A stretch of DNA of 13,992 nucleotides from positions 1 through 13,992 of the forward strand of contig NZ_JBJXCT010000018.1 in the NCBI RefSeq assembly GCF_046159715.1. Reading direction: 5' to 3'. Under the pieces are notes generated by a model. The model ran no database searches. It was not told the origin of the DNA and was given only the letters and a program-made list of their open reading frames with translations. Each line of letters begins with the position of its first letter. The first letter of the stretch is position 1. Positions 6,067-12,953 of this stretch are shown in pieces. Source of the stretch: Pampinifervens sp037481935. GTDB lineage: Bacteria; Aquificota; Aquificia; Aquificales; Aquificaceae. Position numbers and translations under genes: made by a program.

Positions 6067-6085
6067 GCCCCCTTCCTATGGGGGC
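6067..6085 (+). terminator. GC hairpin between convergent genes
   Basis: GCCCCC (6067-6072) and GGGGGC (6080-6085) form a perfect 6-bp stem with a 7-nt loop. It lies 11 bp after the lipoprotein stop and directly abuts the stop of the minus-strand DUF2905 gene. On the + strand it is followed by TTATCTTCTC, a modest T-rich tail; on the minus strand no T run follows. It probably ends + transcription and may slow the opposing polymerase. Confidence 0.6.
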
Positions 6086-6313
6086 TTATCTTCTCAAAAG
6101 GCTTACAAAAAGCGTAAGAAGGAGCGAAAGCAGAATGCTCAGCAACAGGGAAGTTGCAAGGGGAAAGTAGAAGGTAAAACCGTCCCTCTTTATGACTATA
6201 TCTCCCGGAAGCCTCCCGAGCCCGAGGGGGAGTTTTTCAAAAAGGGTAAGCAGGAGACCAATAACTATAAGAGAGAGACCCATAAGCAGAAGCACCTTGC
6301 CCATCTCACTCAT
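6086..6313 (-). CDS. DUF2905 family small membrane protein
   Basis: The product is 75 aa, starting at ATG 6313, overlapping the flhB stop as ATGA; a second ATG three codons on is a less likely start. It has two membrane spans (about 6-25 and about 50-72) joined by a short loop with the family's conserved GRLPGDIVIKRDGFTFYFPL (about 33-52). This pattern is typical of DUF2905, a family of unknown function found in many bacteria. It is the last gene of the flagellar run and is translationally coupled to flhB. The position may reflect simple co-transcription; nothing in it points to a flagellar role. Confidence 0.85.
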   Translation of the reverse strand: MSEMGKVLLLMGLSLIVIGLLLTLFEKLPLGLGRLPGDIVIKRDGFTFYFPLATSLLLSILLSLLLTLFVSLLRR

Positions 6314-7356
6314 ACCGCCACCCTCTTTTTTCTGAACATTATAAAAGCTATCACCTCCGCTACCGCCCTGTAGAACTTGGGAGGTATTTCCTCGCCCACC
6401 TCCACAAGAGGATACATTCCTCTGGCAAGCTCTTCTTTCCTTATAACAGGCACCCCGTTCTCGTGGGCTATCTCCACTATCTTCTCTGCTACGGGTCCTT
6501 TCCCTTTAGCCAGAACTTTAGGAGCCCTGTCTCCTTCCTCTGGGTTGTATCTGAGGGCTATGGCTATGTGGGTGGGGTTTGTTATGACCACGCTTGCCTT
6601 TGGAACCTCCTTCATCATCCTTCCTCTTGAAAGCTGTCTCATACGCTTTTTTATGGCACCCTTTATCTGTGGGTTCCCCTCATGCTGTTTGTATTCTTCT
6701 TTGACCTCCTCCTTACTCATCCTTATTCTTCTCTCGTAGTCCCATCTCCTGTATCCATAATCAAGAAGGGCGATAAGCATGGCAAAGGCGCTCAGCACAA
6801 GTATCAGCTTGAAGACAAGTTTAATCATGTAAAGAACAAAACCTGATACATCCTGAGAAGGTGCTGTCAGGAGCTCTTCCACATCGCCCCTCAGTATGAA
6901 GTAGGAAACTACCATGAAAAGGGATACCTTGAGCACATTTTTTACGAGCTCAAAGGCAGTTGTGAGGGAGAAAACCCTCTTTATACCCTCAAAGGGATTT
7001 AGCCTTTCCCACTTGAACTGGAGGGGCTTCAGGGTGAATATAAAGCCGAATTGACCCACATGGGCAAGCACAACTGTAAGCAGGGCTGCAGAAAAGAGGG
7101 GAAGTAGCATTCCCGGGAAGCGTTCACCCACATATTTAACGACCACAGTGGGATTCATGGATGGGTTTTCCACTATAAACTGCATGAATTTAACCACCTC
7201 ATAGAAGAGATAACCACCCACAAAGAAGAGGATAACAGAGGAAAGAAATACGGTCAGGGAAGAGGCAAGCTCAGGGCTTTTTGCCACATTTCCCTCCTCC
7301 CTTAACTTCTTACGACGGTATGGGGTTGCCTTTTCTGTTCTGTTTTCCTGAGCCAT
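6310..7356 (-). CDS. flhB: flagellar export gate protein FlhB
   Basis: The product is 348 aa. I chose ATG 7356, which shares one base with the fliR stop (TGATG), over the TTG one codon earlier. The N-terminus is typical (ENRTEKATPYRRKKLREEGN), followed by four membrane spans between about residues 30 and 200 and the cytosolic export domain. The autocleavage motif Asn260-Pro-Thr-His lies in SVVITNPTHIAIALRY; cleavage between Asn and Pro is known to switch the substrate from rod/hook to filament type. FlhB sits at the inner-membrane gate of the flagellar type III export apparatus, wrapped around FliP/FliQ/FliR, which are encoded directly upstream. The length is standard and nothing appears missing. 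Confidence 0.97.
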   Translation of the reverse strand: MAQENRTEKATPYRRKKLREEGNVAKSPELASSLTVFLSSVILFFVGGYLFYEVVKFMQFIVENPSMNPTVVVKYVGERFPGMLLPLFSAALLTVVLAHVGQFGFIFTLKPLQFKWERLNPFEGIKRVFSLTTAFELVKNVLKVSLFMVVSYFILRGDVEELLTAPSQDVSGFVLYMIKLVFKLILVLSAFAMLIALLDYGYRRWDYERRIRMSKEEVKEEYKQHEGNPQIKGAIKKRMRQLSRGRMMKEVPKASVVITNPTHIAIALRYNPEEGDRAPKVLAKGKGPVAEKIVEIAHENGVPVIRKEELARGMYPLVEVGEEIPPKFYRAVAEVIAFIMFRKKRVAV

Positions 7357-8117
7357 CAATGTCCCCCAATAAGAGCAACAAACTTAATTATATACTCCCT
7401 CACATGGGAAGAATAGACAAGAAACACCACAGGAAAAGAAAGAAGAAGTATAACAAAACCTATGAAAACCTGTATTGGTAGTCCAACTATAAACACATTT
7501 ATCTGAGGTATGAACCTGTTTACAAGGGCAAGCACAAGGTTAAAGACAAGCATCACAACAATCACAGGAAGAGAGACCTTAAAGGCGAGAAGGAAGCTCT
7601 CATAGAAAAAGCTCAGAAAGACTTCAGGGTTTATCTCATACAGGCTAAAGCCCCCCGGCGGGACCCTTTCAAAGCTCCTGCCAAGGGAAAGGAGAGTTAT
7701 CTCCGCACCACCAAGAGCGAGGAAAAAAAGAGTTGCCATGAGGGAAAGGAAAAAGGCAAAGACTGTGGTCTGAGGCTGCTGAGGGTTGAATATGGTGGCA
7801 AGACCAAGACCCATGTTAAGACTTATAAACTCACCAGCCATCTGCATGGCGTCAAAAAGGAACCTGAGCATGAGCCCTGCGGTAAAGCCAAAAAGAATTT
7901 CCTTAAGCATGGCAAGTAAAAAGTGAGCTGTGGTTGGGAACTGAAGGGGTTTTATGTCTGAGTAGAGAAAAAGGGAAAAGCCTATGGCAGTTGCAAGAAA
8001 AACTTTAAAGGTATTTGGCATGAACTCTTTCCCAAACACCGGCACCATGAGAAGAAAGCTGACAATCCTGAGATAGACAAGAAAGAGAGTAAGAAGGGCG
8101 TTTATGTCAAGCGTCAT
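7356..8117 (-). CDS. fliR: flagellar export gate protein FliR
   Basis: The product is 253 aa, starting at ATG 8117, overlapping fliQ by four bases (ATGA). It is a polytopic membrane protein with about six hydrophobic spans. It carries the usual FliR pattern: an N-terminal LRIVSFLLMVPVFG, the FMPNTFKVFLA segment, the MQMAGEFISLNMGLGLA region, and RFIPQINVFIVGLPIQVFIG near residues 205-225. FliR joins FliP and FliQ in the export gate of the flagellar type III secretion system in the inner membrane. Its stop overlaps the flhB start by one base, so translation of the two is coupled. The length matches the family. Confidence 0.96.
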   Translation of the reverse strand: MTLDINALLTLFLVYLRIVSFLLMVPVFGKEFMPNTFKVFLATAIGFSLFLYSDIKPLQFPTTAHFLLAMLKEILFGFTAGLMLRFLFDAMQMAGEFISLNMGLGLATIFNPQQPQTTVFAFFLSLMATLFFLALGGAEITLLSLGRSFERVPPGGFSLYEINPEVFLSFFYESFLLAFKVSLPVIVVMLVFNLVLALVNRFIPQINVFIVGLPIQVFIGFVILLLSFPVVFLVYSSHVREYIIKFVALIGGH

Positions 8118-8383
8118 CGGAGCCAGGCAGGCATGTTGATTATAAGCTCCTTTGTATAATCAAGGAGCTTGTTAAGCATCCATGCACCCAGCACCAGCAC
8201 GGTTATATAAGCCGCTATTATCTTAGGTATATAGCTCAGTGTCATCTCCTGTATCTGTGTGGCAGACTGCAGTATGCTGATTATCAAACCCACCAGAAAG
8301 GTGGCAATAAGAACTGGAGCAGAGAGCAACAGAGCCATCTCAAGAGCCTTCTGTCCAAAGGATATGACCATATCCGGGCTCAT
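8114..8383 (-). CDS. fliQ: flagellar export gate protein FliQ
   Basis: The product is 89 aa, starting at ATG 8383, overlapping the fliP stop by four bases. Two membrane helices (about 15-38 and about 52-74) flank the conserved GLIISILQSATQIQEMTLSY stretch, which is diagnostic for FliQ. FliQ subunits pack around the FliP/FliR core of the export gate. The size is exactly that of the family and the flanking order fliP-fliQ-fliR is the classical one. No odd features are seen. Confidence 0.97.
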   Translation of the reverse strand: MSPDMVISFGQKALEMALLLSAPVLIATFLVGLIISILQSATQIQEMTLSYIPKIIAAYITVLVLGAWMLNKLLDYTKELIINMPAWLR

Positions 8384-9111
8384 TGATAACTCCTTACCAA
8401 GGATAATACTACAAGCTCCCAGCCGTTGGCAAGCACAAAGAGCATTATCTTGAAGGGCAGGGATATTATTTGAGGAGGAATCATAAGTATGCCCATGGAT
8501 ATGAGAATTGAAGCCACCACGAGGTCTATTATAAGGAAGGGTAGATATAGCAGAAAAACTATCTGAAAGGCGGTGGTTATCTCGCTTACCATAAAGGCAG
8601 GGATTAGAACGCTGAGAGGAACATCCTGTGGATTCTTTATGTTATCTTTCTCCTCCTTAGGGAGGTTTGCCATGTCAAGGAAGACTTTGAGGCTTTCCTT
8701 TCTTGTGTTCTTTGCCATGAACTCCTTCATTATGGAAGAGGTTCTTTCAAAGAAGGTGCTGTCTGTAATCTGGTTTTTAAGAAGTGGCTGGAGTGCATCA
8801 GAGTTTATCCTGTCAAAGACGGGCTTCATCACAAAAAAGGTAAGAAAGAGGGCAAGGGAGACTATGACCTGATTGGGAGGAACTGTGGGAACACCAAGCG
8901 CCTGCCTGAGAAGGGAAAGGACTATGACAATTCTCACAAAGGATGTGGTCATTATCAGGATAGATGGGGCAAGAGATAGGACAGTGAGAAGTATGAGGAG
9001 CCTTATGGAAGTATCCAGCTGACCAGTTCCCACCCTAAGGTCTATGTTGGGGATTATCTGCTGGGCGAGGACAGAGCCAGAGAGAAGAAGACTAAGTATT
9101 ATCAGCTTCAT
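8380..9111 (-). CDS. fliP: flagellar export gate protein FliP
   Basis: The product is 243 aa. I chose ATG 9111 because it gives a clean signal peptide (MKLIILSLLLSGSVLAQQ) and has GGAGGTGG about nine bases upstream; the frame is open to an ATG at 9138, which would bury the signal. Mature FliP features follow: LTVLSLAPSILIMTTSFVRI, LRQALGVPTVPPNQVI and, near the C-terminus, GILMIPPQIISLPFKIMLFV. FliP forms the main ring of the export gate in the inner membrane. The start lies inside the end of fliO (20-bp overlap) and the stop overlaps fliQ. The length agrees with the family. Confidence 0.96.
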   Translation of the reverse strand: MKLIILSLLLSGSVLAQQIIPNIDLRVGTGQLDTSIRLLILLTVLSLAPSILIMTTSFVRIVIVLSLLRQALGVPTVPPNQVIVSLALFLTFFVMKPVFDRINSDALQPLLKNQITDSTFFERTSSIMKEFMAKNTRKESLKVFLDMANLPKEEKDNIKNPQDVPLSVLIPAFMVSEITTAFQIVFLLYLPFLIIDLVVASILISMGILMIPPQIISLPFKIMLFVLANGWELVVLSLVRSYQ

Positions 9112-9367
9112 CCCTGTAAACCACCTCCACAGCACCATCCGTCAATGCCAGAACAAAGAGCTTGCCCCTTATCTCCAGCTCCACAAGCAGCATGCTTTTC
9201 CCGAGAGGTATGACCCTTCGGAGCCTGACCTCAGAACCTCTTTCCTCCCTTGTCCATCTCAGTCTCTGTAAAAGAGGAAGGAGGTATGGAAGGGTGATAA
9301 GTATGAGGACTATAACTATGCCCAGGGCAACAAGAACACGGAGAAGGTTAAGGAAAAAATCCGTCAT
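9092..9367 (-). CDS. fliO: FliO-like flagellar assembly protein
   Basis: The product is 91 aa, starting at ATG 9367, overlapping the fliL stop as ATGA. It has one N-terminal membrane helix (about 5-31, VLVALGIVIVLILITLPYLL), followed by a small cytosolic domain with the FliO-like pattern RRVIPLGKSMLLVELEIRGK and a closing LALTDGAVEVV. FliO is poorly conserved in sequence; the call rests on this pattern, the topology and the position directly before fliP. FliO helps assemble the FliP ring and is not part of the finished export gate. It is short, but within the family range. Confidence 0.85.
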   Translation of the reverse strand: MTDFFLNLLRVLVALGIVIVLILITLPYLLPLLQRLRWTREERGSEVRLRRVIPLGKSMLLVELEIRGKLFVLALTDGAVEVVYRDEADNT

Positions 9368-9840
9368 GTGGTCTGCACCACAAACTCTGTAAAGTATATG
9401 TTTCTGACCCCACCCTCAAAGAGTATAGTGTTTATCCTTTTTATTAGTTCAAGCCTTAGGTTTTCTCTTCCCTCTGGTGTTCTCACGAAGGAGGAGGCCT
9501 TGCTGCTTATAACGTCAATTACGGCATCCTTTATTATGGGAAGTCTTCTGTCCACTTCCTGTCTCACCTTTTCGTTGGAAAGCTCAAGGGTTATGGAAAC
9601 TCTCGCGTAGGCATCCACATCTCTGTCTGCAAGGTTTACGGTGAAGGTGCCAAGGTCCATCATAACGCCTACCTGAGATGGAAGTGGTGCCGTCTCCTCC
9701 TTCTTGCCTTTTTTTGAAAAGAGGAATAGGTACGCTCCACCACCCCCTGCAAGGAGAACTATAAGAACCGGAACCAGAAAAAGTATCTTTTTGGACCCAC
9801 CCCTTTTCTCTTCCTTAGCTTCCTTCGCCTCCTCAGCCAT
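9364..9840 (-). CDS. fliL: flagellar basal body-associated protein FliL
   Basis: The product is 158 aa, starting at ATG 9840. The charged N-terminus (MAEEAKEAKEEKRGGSKK) precedes one membrane helix (about 19-40), a flexible linker and a periplasmic domain with the standard FliL pattern: VMMDLGTFTVNL, YARVSITLEL, LPIIKDAVIDVISSK and the closing NIYFTEFVVQ. FliL surrounds the stator units and supports torque. No Shine-Dalgarno sequence lies in front of the ATG; TATAAT is seven bases upstream and the AGAAGG further up is too far. It follows flgG by 15 bp and overlaps fliO by four bases. Confidence 0.94.
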   Translation of the reverse strand: MAEEAKEAKEEKRGGSKKILFLVPVLIVLLAGGGGAYLFLFSKKGKKEETAPLPSQVGVMMDLGTFTVNLADRDVDAYARVSITLELSNEKVRQEVDRRLPIIKDAVIDVISSKASSFVRTPEGRENLRLELIKRINTILFEGGVRNIYFTEFVVQTT

Positions 9841-9856
9841 GAGTTAAATTATAGCT
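9841..9856 (-). promoter_or_regulatory. TATAAT-containing start region of fliL
   Basis: Minus-strand AGCTATAATTTAACTC ends directly at the fliL ATG. It matches 14 of 16 bases with AGCTATAATCTTACTC at 4680-4665, just before the 150-aa gene. It could be a -10 element giving a leaderless fliL transcript. No convincing -35 lies at the right distance, so the call is weak. Confidence 0.3.
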
Positions 9857-10644
9857 TACCTTCTGAGGTTGGCGGTCTGACCGAGCATCTCATCAGCGGC
9901 GGTTATGCCCTTTGTGTTGAACTCAAAAGCCCTCTGGGCTATTATAAGGCTCACCATCTCCTCCACTATGTTTACATTGGAAGACTCAAGGTATCCCTGA
10001 AGAAGGGTCCCTATGCCCTGGTTTCCAGGGTTGTCCACCACAGGCTCGCCGGAGGCATCTGTCTGTATAAACAGGTTGTTTCCTATTCTTCTCAGACCTG
10101 CAGGGTTTACAAACTTGGCAAGTTCAAACCTTCCTACCTCTTCCACTGCGGTGGCACCCTGTCTGAGGACGGTCACCGTGCCATCTGGACCCACACCAAC
10201 GCTTATGGCATCCGGCGGTATGGTTATTTCGGGGTCAAGGGGATAGCCGTCAGGGTTAACTATTCTCCCATCAGCATCAAGCCTGAACTGTCCATTTCTC
10301 GTGTAGGCTATAGTGCCATCAGGCAGGACAACCTTGAAAAAGCCATCTCCCTGAATGGCTATGTCAAGCTGGTTTCCCGTCTGGAAGATGTTGCCCTGCG
10401 TAAAGATTCCGTAGGTATCCGATACATAGGTTCCAAGACCAATCTGAAAGCCTGAGGGGTTTCTTGTGGCAGGTGATGTGGGAGCTCCAGGGTCTCTTAT
10501 GGTCTGATAGACAAGGTCCTGAAAGGTTGCCCTCATCTTTTTAAAACCCACCGTGTTTACGTTTGCCATGTTGTTGGATATGACGTCAAGGTTTGTCTGC
10601 TGTGCCGTCATGCCGGAAGCTGATGTCCACAGTGCTCTGAACAT
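9856..10644 (-). CDS. flgG: flagellar distal rod protein FlgG
   Basis: The product is 262 aa, the standard FlgG length, starting at ATG 10644 with GGAGGGG seven bases upstream. The N-terminus (MFRALWTSASGMTAQQ, then LDVISNNMANVNTVGFKK) is the conserved rod/hook D0 helix. The middle holds GNQLDIAIQGDGFF. The C-terminus (SNVNIVEEMVSLIIAQRAFE, then ADEMLGQTANLRR) is the matching D0 helix. FlgG is exported through the gate encoded downstream and forms the distal rod. I prefer FlgG over FlgF because of the length and the SNVNIVEEMVSLI signature. It follows the flavoprotein gene by 18 bp and probably shares its promoter. Confidence 0.96.
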   Translation of the reverse strand: MFRALWTSASGMTAQQTNLDVISNNMANVNTVGFKKMRATFQDLVYQTIRDPGAPTSPATRNPSGFQIGLGTYVSDTYGIFTQGNIFQTGNQLDIAIQGDGFFKVVLPDGTIAYTRNGQFRLDADGRIVNPDGYPLDPEITIPPDAISVGVGPDGTVTVLRQGATAVEEVGRFELAKFVNPAGLRRIGNNLFIQTDASGEPVVDNPGNQGIGTLLQGYLESSNVNIVEEMVSLIIAQRAFEFNTKGITAADEMLGQTANLRR

Positions 10645-10662
10645 GTTTCCCCTCCTTGGTCT

Positions 10663-11793
10663 TTATTTTAAGGCAAATTCCTCTTCAAGGGTTGGGTCTG
10701 GTCTTTTGCCAGTGAGTATATCAATTAGCTCCTTCACGCTTATTATACCCTGTCTTTTGAGCAGGTGTCCGTTGGCACCGCTTATGAATATGCCCTCCTC
10801 GTAGTTCCCGAGCCATGCAGAGCCAAGCCTGTCAGCTATGCAGAAGCCCACCTTCCTTGCCTCTTCACCCTTGTTGCAGGGTGTTATGCAGTGAGAAACA
10901 CAGCCGTTCCAGCCGTTGTATCCAGCAAGGAGCCTTTCTATAAAGGGGGTTCTCACCACCCTGAGTGGATAGCCAACAGGAGACTTGAAAAGCATTATAT
11001 CATCCTCCTCTGCATTGAGAACCGTCTCCTTGTATATGGGGGGTGCATCGCATTCGTGGGTAGCAATGAAACGCGTTGCCATCTGAACGCCGCTTGCACC
11101 CCTTTCCATGTAGTAGAGTATGTCTCTGTAGCTCCAGACTCCACCCGCCACTATGAGGGGTATTCCACCCCATCTCTGAGCCTCCTCAAGCACAGAGGGA
11201 AAGAGGTTTTCAAGCTGATACTCTGGCATGAAGCATTCTTCGTATTTAAAGCCCTGATGACCACCAGATTTTGGACCTTCCAGAACCACCGCGTCTGGAA
11301 GCCTCTTGTATTTTTTCTCCCATGTCCTGCATATGAGATTCAAAGCCCTCGCAGAGGAAACTATGGGAACGAGGGCAACATCCGCATCACCCACATACTC
11401 AGGAAGCCTGAGGGGAAGACCCGCACCAGAGATTATCACATCCGCACCTGCTTCCACTGCATCAGCAGCAACTCTTCCATAGTCAGTTATGGCGCAGAGT
11501 ATGTTTACCCCTATGGCACCATTACCCTCAGAGAGTCTCTTTGCCTCCTGAATGAGCCTTGTAAGGGCCTCTTTGCTGTGGGTGTATATGGAACCTATAG
11601 GTCTTCCAAACTTGTCCCTTTTTACCAGTTCAGGATATCTGTAGCCAGTGCCCACAGCAGACACAACCCCGACAGCACCCTCTTTTGCCACAGCACCGGC
11701 CAGCTTTTCCCATGATATACCAACACCCATCCCACCCTGAATTATGGGAACAGGGACAGTTTTATTTCTGAGTCTTAAGGGTCTTAAGGACAT
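10663..11793 (-). CDS. nitronate monooxygenase-like FMN flavoprotein (NPD/FabK family)
   Basis: The product is 376 aa. I chose ATG 11793, which follows AGGAGG by six bases; the frame is open further upstream but without a better start. The protein is a TIM-barrel flavoprotein: PIIQGGMGVGIS (about 16-27), VGVVSAVGTGY, GVNILCAITD (about 95-104), the FMN/active-site signature PKSGGHQGF (about 174-182), PLIVAGGVW and GASGVQMATRFIAT. This family oxidises nitronates or acts as NAD(P)H-dependent flavin oxidoreductase or enoyl-ACP reductase; the substrate here is open. Near the C-terminus Cys298, 302, 306 and 318 (GCVSHCITPC, then FCI) look like a metal or Fe-S site, known in one branch of the family. 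It precedes flgG by 18 bp and may only be co-transcribed. Confidence 0.87.
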   Translation of the reverse strand: MSLRPLRLRNKTVPVPIIQGGMGVGISWEKLAGAVAKEGAVGVVSAVGTGYRYPELVKRDKFGRPIGSIYTHSKEALTRLIQEAKRLSEGNGAIGVNILCAITDYGRVAADAVEAGADVIISGAGLPLRLPEYVGDADVALVPIVSSARALNLICRTWEKKYKRLPDAVVLEGPKSGGHQGFKYEECFMPEYQLENLFPSVLEEAQRWGGIPLIVAGGVWSYRDILYYMERGASGVQMATRFIATHECDAPPIYKETVLNAEEDDIMLFKSPVGYPLRVVRTPFIERLLAGYNGWNGCVSHCITPCNKGEEARKVGFCIADRLGSAWLGNYEEGIFISGANGHLLKRQGIISVKELIDILTGKRPDPTLEEEFALK

Positions 11794-11812
11794 AATATAC
11801 CTCCTGCCTATA

Positions 11813-11841
11813 AATATAGTCTTTAAAAACATACAGGGCAA
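11813..11841 (-). promoter_or_regulatory. sigma-70-like promoter of the flavoprotein-flagellar operon
   Basis: On the minus strand TTGCCC (11841-11836) and TATATT (11818-11813) are spaced by 17 bp. They lie just after the stop of the exonuclease gene and about 20 bp before the flavoprotein ATG, with AGGAGG in between. A transcript from here could run through flgG and the fli genes to the DUF2905 gene. Confidence 0.6.
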
Positions 11842-11843
11842 GC

Positions 11844-12818
11844 CTATGTTATTTCCTCTTCCCATGCGAATTTTACTATCCTTTGAATAGTTTCATGACC
11901 CAACAGAGCGCATACATCCCTGATTTCTGGATTATAAGCCTTTATAAGGTCCCGCAGAAACCCCACCTGTTTATCTGATGGTCCGGCTTCTATCCTGCCC
12001 TTACAGAAGTCTATGAGCACCGATGTTTCTTTCCCGCTGAGAAGATTGTTATCAAGGGCATATTCTATAAGGTCTTTACCCTCTGAAAATCCTGCAGACT
12101 TTACCAGTTCTAAAACATGGTTGTGGTAAAGGTGGTCCTTGACCCTTTCATAAAGCATGCCAGTGAGCAGGGCATCCCTGAGATTGTAATCTGCAACCTT
12201 CCTGTATTCACCTTTAAGAAAAACATTTCTTATTTTTGAACCATCCATATCGCCCTTGTCTATGGGAAGTTTCATCCTTCTTGATATAAAGTTCAGGGAG
12301 TAATGATTCCTTCCAACTCTGAATACATCCCTCAGATCAATATGGTTAACACTTTTTGAATGGAAGTATCTGTAGAAGGCAGGGGATTTTACTCCATGGA
12401 TGAGAGTTCTTATTTTCAGAAATTCCATGTCAAAGTCCTTACCGTAAAAGGTTACAAGCGTGTCAATCTGCTCAAGCTGTTTCCAGAACAGCTCAACAAG
12501 CCTGCTTTCTGATTCAGAGATTCCTTTCTTTAAAGAAAGGGAAGCGTATACAGCTTCAATACTTATTTCCCCTATGTTAACTCTGGAGATTTCTTCCGAC
12601 TCCTCTTCACCAAGATAAAAAACGTAAGCCACACCTTCTTCTGGAAGGAAAAGGGAAAAGGAGAGGAGAAGAGAAACGTATGGGTTCGTTGAAAGGTCTC
12701 TATGAAAGTCCTCCTCTGAGGAGTAGTCTTTCCTTCCCTTCAGGTATGTAACATCTCCCTCTTCAAGCTCTTCAATGGGGCAGAAGGTCTCAATATCAAG
12801 GCTGGCAACTTTGCCCAT
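11844..12818 (-). CDS. DnaQ/PolB-like 3'-5' exonuclease (RNase H fold)
   Basis: The product is 324 aa. I chose ATG 12818, which has AGGAGG about seven bases upstream; an ATG ten codons earlier gives an unlikely N-terminus. All three exonuclease motifs are visible: ASLDIET (Asp8, Glu10), TFYGKDFDMEFL (Asp130 as the likely motif II acid) and YNLRDALL (Tyr211, Asp215). HIDLRDVFRVGRNHYSLNFI in between is typical of the PolB-like exonuclease / RNase_H_2 group. These enzymes trim DNA or RNA 3' ends with two metal ions. The C-terminal ~100 residues are helical (SDKQVGFLRDLIKAYN) and have no clear family match. Its cellular role is not known; it lies outside the flagellar unit and diverges from the CsbD-like gene. 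Confidence 0.82.
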   Translation of the reverse strand: MGKVASLDIETFCPIEELEEGDVTYLKGRKDYSSEEDFHRDLSTNPYVSLLLSFSLFLPEEGVAYVFYLGEEESEEISRVNIGEISIEAVYASLSLKKGISESESRLVELFWKQLEQIDTLVTFYGKDFDMEFLKIRTLIHGVKSPAFYRYFHSKSVNHIDLRDVFRVGRNHYSLNFISRRMKLPIDKGDMDGSKIRNVFLKGEYRKVADYNLRDALLTGMLYERVKDHLYHNHVLELVKSAGFSEGKDLIEYALDNNLLSGKETSVLIDFCKGRIEAGPSDKQVGFLRDLIKAYNPEIRDVCALLGHETIQRIVKFAWEEEIT

Positions 12819-12889
12819 ACCACCCCTCCTGAATTTAATTTTAACCATAAACTGACCGCAAACACAAACAAAAATTTTCTTATAGGAGG

Positions 12890-12904
12890 ATAAAGGCGCT
12901 TTAT
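12890..12904. promoter_or_regulatory. palindrome overlapping the CsbD-like gene's -35 box
   Basis: ATAAAGGCGCTTTAT has perfect 6-bp arms around GCG. Its last base is the first base of the TTGACT element at 12904-12909. It lies in the 135-bp divergent intergenic region and could be an operator acting on either gene. No protein is identified. Confidence 0.35.
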
Positions 12905-12931
12905 TGACTGAGAGTATATGGGAGTTATATT
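12904..12931 (+). promoter_or_regulatory. sigma-70-like promoter of the CsbD-like gene
   Basis: TTGACT (12904-12909), a 16-bp spacer and TATATT (12926-12931) lie 22 bp before the ATG at 12954, with GGAGGTG at 12941-12947 as ribosome site. This is the best -35/-10 match in the window. Confidence 0.7.
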
Positions 12932-12953
12932 TTAAAATAAGGAGGTGGGAAAG

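Noticed and set aside
9112..9138. Earlier ATG for fliP
   Set aside because: It would place nine residues before a complete signal peptide and ignores the GGAGGTGG site in front of ATG 9111.
10765..11715. Long + strand open frame (316 codons)
   Set aside because: It is antisense to the flavoprotein gene, which has clear family motifs, a ribosome site and a promoter; the translation is Cys/His/Arg-rich and not protein-like.
11794..11865. Upstream extension of the flavoprotein gene to 11865
   Set aside because: The extra 24 residues span the -10/-35 elements and the AGGAGG site, and the family starts close to the ATG at 11793.
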